Made by a program: the position numbers and the translations under genes. DNA of 9,550 nucleotides from positions 1 to 9,550 of the forward strand of contig SFPC01000066.1 of assembly GCA_004552195.1 (NCBI GenBank), read 5' to 3'. Shown piece by piece: positions 5,900-9,550 of the stretch (positions within the stretch are counted from its first letter, which is position 1; every line of letters starts with the position of its first letter). This DNA comes from Bacteroidales bacterium (GTDB lineage Bacteria; Bacteroidota; Bacteroidia; Bacteroidales; Bacteroidaceae). The notes below the pieces were generated by a model that worked only from the letters and a program-made list of their open reading frames with translations, was not told where the DNA came from and did no database searches.

Positions 5900-6886
5900 T
5901 CAGAGCTTGTAGCCGGCAGTGAACATGAGGGAGGAAGCAGCCTGATGGTATTTGGCATACGACACTCCGATGGAGAACCTATTGAGGTTGAGGCCGCCAC
6001 CGGCCGAGAAGCCGGCCATGTGGGAGAACCCGGCGGCTTTCAGCTCGTAGGCGCGCCGAAAATTGTAGCCTAAGGAGAGATAGATGTTGTCGGAAGGAAG
6101 AATGTCAAGGCCCAGGACGAGGTGGTTCAATGCCTTGCGGCTGAAACCGGGCTTCTCGGAGTCGACTTCGGGCAGGGCGTAGTAACTGTCCTTCCAACGG
6201 GTGATGTCGACCAGTGTGGCGTGGATGCGCACGGGCAGGTGTTCCATTCCCTTGGAAAATCCGATGTCGAAACTGAAGGGGAGGTGGGTGCGCAGATGGT
6301 CTTCGTAGGAGTTGACCTGGGTGCCTATGTTCTGCAAGGCAAGGCCTAAGGAAAGGTCCTGCTCTTCGTCGTAGTAATTCAGCCCCAAGTCAACACTGAG
6401 TGTTACGGCCGAATAGTCGGCCAGACGAGATACCATGGTTTTCAGGGAGGCTCCGCCGGACCATCGGTCGGACAGGAGGTAGCTATAGCCCACTCCGACA
6501 ACGATGTCCTTGGCCTTGAACGAGCCTATTACCTGGCCCTGTTCGTCGGTTTCGTCCATGGTGCCGTAGTCCATGTACTGCACGCCTACTGCCATGGTGT
6601 GGCGTTCGCCAAATGCCTTGGTGAAATGTGCTCCCATCCAAGAGGTTCCGGCCAAGTAGGTCATGTAAGAAAGATTGAGGGAGAGGTCGCTCACATCGGC
6701 GTAACGGGCCGGATTACTCCAGCCAATGGTGGCATTGTCCTCCAACAAGGAGACATTGCGGCCACCCAAAGCCGCCACGTGAGGCGAAGAAGGGAGATTC
6801 AGTACGTTGAACGATGAAGCATATTCCTGGGCTTGCAGATAAAAGATGGGCAACATGAACAGCAAGACCAATAACTTTATTTTCAT
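5900..6886 (-). CDS. porQ: Type IX secretion system outer-membrane protein PorQ
   Basis: This 328-residue protein has a classic signal peptide: a Lys-rich start, a hydrophobic stretch (about residues 4-17) and a likely cleavage after LQA at residue 19. The mature part starts with FNVLNLPSSPHVAALGGRNV and NATIGWSNPARYADVSDLS, followed by many alternating amphipathic strands and a C-terminal barrel strand ending in aromatic/hydrophobic GYKL. This matches PorQ, an outer-membrane beta-barrel of the PorUVZQ attachment complex that helps process cargo bearing a C-terminal sorting signal and anchor it to the surface. It is the first gene of the minus-strand run and is divergent from tonB across 204 nt. 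A TACCTTTG box lies 22 nt upstream of its ATG. Confidence 0.88.
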   Translation of the reverse strand: MKIKLLVLLFMLPIFYLQAQEYASSFNVLNLPSSPHVAALGGRNVSLLEDNATIGWSNPARYADVSDLSLNLSYMTYLAGTSWMGAHFTKAFGERHTMAVGVQYMDYGTMDETDEQGQVIGSFKAKDIVVGVGYSYLLSDRWSGGASLKTMVSRLADYSAVTLSVDLGLNYYDEEQDLSLGLALQNIGTQVNSYEDHLRTHLPFSFDIGFSKGMEHLPVRIHATLVDITRWKDSYYALPEVDSEKPGFSRKALNHLVLGLDILPSDNIYLSLGYNFRRAYELKAAGFSHMAGFSAGGGLNLNRFSIGVSYAKYHQAASSLMFTAGYKL

Positions 6887-6907
6887 TTAGCTATCTTTTT
6901 TTGTGGC

Positions 6908-6915
6908 CAAAGGTA
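6908..6915 (-). promoter_or_regulatory. Candidate porQ promoter -7 box
   Basis: On the minus strand the sequence is TACCTTTG, an exact match to the Bacteroidetes -7 consensus TAnnTTTG, ending 21 nt before the porQ ATG. The upstream -33 TTTG element is degenerate (an ATTTC lies nearby). It would drive porQ and possibly the downstream cmk, polyprenyl synthase, tatD and restriction-modification genes. Confidence 0.5.
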
Positions 6916-6938
6916 GTATAAAAAATTAGAAATGGGCT

Positions 6939-6946
6939 TACCTTTG
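6939..6946 (+). promoter_or_regulatory. Candidate tonB-ispH promoter -7 box
   Basis: TACCTTTG, followed by CACGCCC, matches TAnnTTTG on the plus strand. It lies 23 bp from the opposing porQ box, so the two would form a divergent promoter pair. No good -33 TTTG is visible. The implied 5' leader to the tonB start is about 135-140 nt, long for a simple operon, and contains no riboswitch that I recognise. Confidence 0.4.
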
Positions 6947-7090
6947 CACGCCCAAATGGAGGTAGAAGATGATTGGCTCTTTGTGCGTGGAGCTGTGAGG
7001 CTGCCGAAACCCTTTTGCCAAGCAATTTTTATATTTCCTGGCTTTTACGCTTTTCTCCTCCTTTGAAGCAAATTTCCAGAAAAAACAAAC

Positions 7091-7897
7091 TTGAAAGTGC
7101 GTTCGTCCGAATTATTATCCAAGCAATGGTGCGATTTGGTTTTTGAAAACCGTAATCGTGAATACGGGGCTTATCGCCTGCGTGCGCAGGCCGGCCAACG
7201 TTACCGCCGCGCCTTGGGCGTTGTGGGAGGAACGCTTTTGCTTTTGCTGGCTACCTACGGAGGATTGGTGGCTTATGTGCAATACATGCTGGCGCACGAC
7301 GTGGCGGATGCAGAGGCTTTGTTGGAAAAGTTGCGCCCCACGGATTTGAAGGACGGTTACAAGGTGAAATTCCTGGCAACGGCTCGACAGGTGGCTCCGA
7401 AACGTATGACACCGGGAGCCAAACAGGCTGCGCCGGAGATTGTTGACGGTATGCCTCCACTGCATTCCATCGGAACGGATGGACCTATTGCATACAATCC
7501 GGAAGAGGAAATGATTGTTACTCCCATCATCGATACTACCGGATTGCAAAATGATAAACTGCCTGTGGCGAAACAGAAGGTGGTGCCGACCGATCAGATT
7601 TCTCAAATGCCTCAGTTTCCCGGCGGGCCACGTGCTTTCATGCGATGGTTGGACGAACACATCGTTTATCCGGCTTCGTGCAGGCAAAAGAGGCTGGAAG
7701 GGGTGGTGGTGCTGAGTTTTGTGGTTGGAACGGATGGGTATGTGGCTGACTTGGAGGTGAAAGATTCTTTTGATGAGGCTGTTTTTCAAACGATTAAACA
7801 GGCTGCTCAAAATATGCCGAAATGGATGCCGGGTACTAACGAGTGGGGAGAACCGACACCGGTGAAAATTACGGTGCCGGTGGAATTTAAACTGTAA
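7091..7897 (+). CDS. tonB: TonB family energy transducer
   Basis: This 268-residue inner-membrane protein should couple the proton-motive force (through ExbB/ExbD, not in this window) to TonB-dependent outer-membrane transporters. The cytoplasmic N-terminus KQWCDLVFENRNREYGAYRL (11-30) is typical of Bacteroidetes TonB proteins. One membrane helix follows at about 42-63 (GVVGGTLLLLL ... LVAYV), then a periplasmic linker not notably Pro/Lys-rich, and a TonB C-terminal domain from about 173: MPQFPGGPRAFMRWL, YPASC, GVVVLSFVVGTDGYV and MPKWMPG, ending VPVEFKL. There is no ATG: upstream in-frame codons reach a TGA at 7064, so translation starts at TTG 7091 or GTG 7097. The stop is 19 nt before the ispH ATG, so the pair is probably an operon. 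Confidence 0.88.
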   Translation: MKVRSSELLSKQWCDLVFENRNREYGAYRLRAQAGQRYRRALGVVGGTLLLLLATYGGLVAYVQYMLAHDVADAEALLEKLRPTDLKDGYKVKFLATARQVAPKRMTPGAKQAAPEIVDGMPPLHSIGTDGPIAYNPEEEMIVTPIIDTTGLQNDKLPVAKQKVVPTDQISQMPQFPGGPRAFMRWLDEHIVYPASCRQKRLEGVVVLSFVVGTDGYVADLEVKDSFDEAVFQTIKQAAQNMPKWMPGTNEWGEPTPVKITVPVEFKL

Positions 7898-7916
7898 CGG
7901 CTACGTTTTATTGACT

Positions 7917-8783
7917 ATGGTAAGGATTGAAATTGACGACTCGTCGGGCTTTTGCTTTGGGGTGACAACGGCTATCTGTAAGGCCGAAGAGGAACTGGCA
8001 CAATCGCATTCGCTTTGCTGCCTGGGCGACATTGTGCACAACGGTAGCGAGTGTGAACGGTTGCGCGAGTTGGGCCTCCATACGATTGACCACAAAGATT
8101 TTGCTCAATTGGAAAGGGGTACCAAGGTGTTGCTGCGGGCCCACGGCGAACCGCCGGCTACTTACGAACTGGCTCACGAACGGGGCATTCAACTCATTGA
8201 TGCTACCTGCCCCGTGGTGCTGCAACTGCAACGACGTATCAAGAAATTGTACTCTGAGGACCCGCGCCCGCAAATTGTTATCTATGGAAAAAGAGGACAT
8301 GCAGAGGTGCTGGGACTGGTGGGACAGACGCAGGGGGAGGCCGTGGTGATTGAATGCGTGGAGGAGGCGACGCGGCTGGACTTTACGCGCTCGATAGCAC
8401 TGTTCTCACAAACCACTAAACCTCTGGAGGGTTTCCGACAAGTGGTGGACTATATCACTGCACACATCCAGGCTCCGGCAGAATTTCGCTACTTTGACAC
8501 GATTTGCCGGCAGGTGGCCAACCGATTACCCAATGTGAGGGCCTTCGCAGCACGCCACGATGTGGTGATATTCGTATGTGGCTTGAAAAGTTCAAACGGG
8601 AAAGTGCTCTTTGAAGCTTGCAGAAAGGAAAATCCTCAAGCGTATTTGGTGGATACTCCGGATGCTATCTGCCCGGAATGGTTTGAAGGGGCAGGAAGCG
8701 TGGGGATTTGCGGCGCTACGTCTACTCCCAAATGGCTGATGGAACGTTGCCGGGAAAGGGTTAAAGAGATGTGCCTTTCCTAA
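7917..8783 (+). CDS. ispH: 4-hydroxy-3-methylbut-2-enyl diphosphate reductase
   Basis: This 288-residue iron-sulfur enzyme carries out the last step of the MEP pathway, reducing HMBPP to IPP and DMAPP, the substrates of the polyprenyl synthase encoded at 5059-4100. The three cluster cysteines are visible: Cys13 (GFCFGV), Cys98 (DATCPVV) and Cys197 (DTICRQ). Substrate-site residues are His41 (DIVHN), His76 (RAHGE), His128 and Glu130 (RGHAEV), Thr167-168 (FSQTT), Ser225-Ser226-Asn227 (KSSNGK) and Ser269 (GATSTPKW), in the same order and spacing as E. coli IspH. The ATG at 7917 is preferred over TTG at 7911. The last 23 nt overlap the opposing AraC-type gene tail to tail. Confidence 0.95.
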   Translation: MVRIEIDDSSGFCFGVTTAICKAEEELAQSHSLCCLGDIVHNGSECERLRELGLHTIDHKDFAQLERGTKVLLRAHGEPPATYELAHERGIQLIDATCPVVLQLQRRIKKLYSEDPRPQIVIYGKRGHAEVLGLVGQTQGEAVVIECVEEATRLDFTRSIALFSQTTKPLEGFRQVVDYITAHIQAPAEFRYFDTICRQVANRLPNVRAFAARHDVVIFVCGLKSSNGKVLFEACRKENPQAYLVDTPDAICPEWFEGAGSVGICGATSTPKWLMERCRERVKEMCLS

Positions 8784-9549
8784 AGTCGGACGGGGAAATG
8801 CCTTCGATGTTCTTAAAATATTTTCCCAAAAAACTTTGATTGGGAAAGTTCATTTCCTTCGCGATTTCTTTGATGGAAAGCGTGGTGTTCTGCAATAGGG
8901 TTTTGGTTTCAATCATCACCAAAGAGGTAATCCATTGCCCGGCCGTTTTACCACTGACAGACTTGACCACTTCCGATAAATGTTTGGGCGTGAGGCACAT
9001 CTCACTGCTGTACCACTCCACACTGCGCTCGCGTTTGAAATTTTGCGAAACGAGTTGGATGAACTGGTCGAAAATGGTGTATGCCCGTGTCTGTTTTAGG
9101 CTGCTTTCGGGATGGAAACGGCTGTCCAATAAATTGCATATCTCAAAATAGAATGCGCGAGTGAGCGATATGATGGCTTCGCGCAGATAGCGTCCTTGAT
9201 TGCGCTTGAGCCGCCGACGCAGCAGGTTGTAACACTCCATGATCCACGTTTGCTCTTCTTCGGACAAGTGGCACACGGGGTGCTCCATGACGAAGAGCAG
9301 ATAGGGCCACATATAGCTGAGCCCGACAATGCAGTCCTGTGCGTAGGAACGCGACATGAGTACCGCAGTGGCATGGAAATCATCCGACATCGAGGCTTCC
9401 TTGAAAACCTGCTCGCCCAAAGAAATCAGCAAATCGCCCTTTTGCATCACACGCTCCTGATTGCCGAGCGTAAAACGGGTTTCGCCCGAGGTACAAAGGC
9501 AGATGAGTAAAAAACCAAGTTGCATCGGCATCTCCTCAATGTCGGCAAT
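8761..9549 (-). CDS. AraC family transcriptional regulator, 5' end outside the window
   Basis: The C-terminal ~95 residues carry the two helix-turn-helices of AraC/XylS regulators. The first is around VEWYSSEMCLTPKHLSEVVK followed by GKTAGQW. The second is LSIKEIAKEMNFPNQSFLGK, then YFKNIEGISPSDFRK. The N-terminal part resembles an AraC-type cupin sensor (ETRFTLGNQERVMQKGDLLISLG). An ATG at 9531 exists, but the frame stays open upstream to the window edge (encoding IADIEE before it), so the true start is probably to the right of position 9550 and the first cupin strands are missing. Ligand and targets are unknown. Its stop codon lies inside the ispH 3' end on the opposite strand; no terminator separates the two convergent genes. 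Confidence 0.85.
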   Translation of the reverse strand: MADIEEMPMQLGFLLICLCTSGETRFTLGNQERVMQKGDLLISLGEQVFKEASMSDDFHATAVLMSRSYAQDCIVGLSYMWPYLLFVMEHPVCHLSEEEQTWIMECYNLLRRRLKRNQGRYLREAIISLTRAFYFEICNLLDSRFHPESSLKQTRAYTIFDQFIQLVSQNFKRERSVEWYSSEMCLTPKHLSEVVKSVSGKTAGQWITSLVMIETKTLLQNTTLSIKEIAKEMNFPNQSFLGKYFKNIEGISPSDFRKGTSL

Positions 9550-9550
9550 G

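Noticed and set aside
7014..7037. Second tonB promoter (TTTG at 7014 with TATATTTC at 7030)
   Set aside because: The 12-bp spacer is far shorter than the 19-21 bp of Bacteroidetes promoters and the -7 box is imperfect.
6953..7090. Riboswitch or attenuator in the long tonB leader
   Set aside because: No known riboswitch core or strong terminator/antiterminator pair was recognised.
7115..7810. 231-residue minus-strand frame
   Set aside because: It is antisense to tonB, whose domains are clear, and shows no recognisable motif itself.

Overview
The window looks like a Bacteroidales chromosome, probably Prevotella or a relative. It carries a PorQ-type component of the type IX secretion system (found only in Bacteroidetes), a TonB of the Bacteroidetes 'WCDLVFE..NREYGAY' type, an IspH with the family's C-terminal DTICRQVANR and SSNGK blocks, TAnnTTTG promoter -7 boxes, and mostly no Shine-Dalgarno sequences. 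Species cannot be fixed from the sequence.

Layout. Positions 1-1088 are intergenic. They hold a ~59-bp imperfect palindrome (14-72), a large imperfect inverted repeat (237-614) built from 13-bp GTGAAGG(G/C)TTGAA units about 68-70 bp apart, a smaller inverted/direct repeat cluster (808-885), and a minus-strand intrinsic terminator (992-1045). Then comes a minus-strand run, in transcription order: porQ (6886), cmk (5770), a trans-type polyprenyl diphosphate synthase (5059), tatD (4089), a PmeII-like type II restriction endonuclease (3261), a DNA cytosine-5 methyltransferase with an N-terminal MerR-like helix-turn-helix (2546), and a 99-bp remnant of a second tatD 3' end (1187-1089) ahead of the terminator. 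On the plus strand, divergent from porQ, are tonB (7091, non-ATG start) and ispH (7917). A minus-strand AraC-family regulator overlaps the ispH 3' end by 23 nt and runs off the right edge of the window.

Most interesting point. The restriction-modification pair sits exactly between two direct copies of the last ~30 codons of tatD, 49 bp of which are identical. tatD is left intact, and the far copy still abuts what appears to be the original tatD terminator. This is the signature of a restriction-modification unit inserted with a long target duplication, or brought in with a donor tatD tail. Recombination between the repeats would delete the unit and leave a complete tatD with a different C-terminus. 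No separate promoter or C-protein gene is visible, R precedes M, and M carries its own DNA-binding domain, so control through the MTase helix-turn-helix is a reasonable hypothesis.

The other genes are housekeeping: CMP phosphorylation (cmk), isoprenoid synthesis (ispH making IPP/DMAPP, the synthase using them), TatD nuclease, envelope energisation (tonB) and type IX secretion (porQ).
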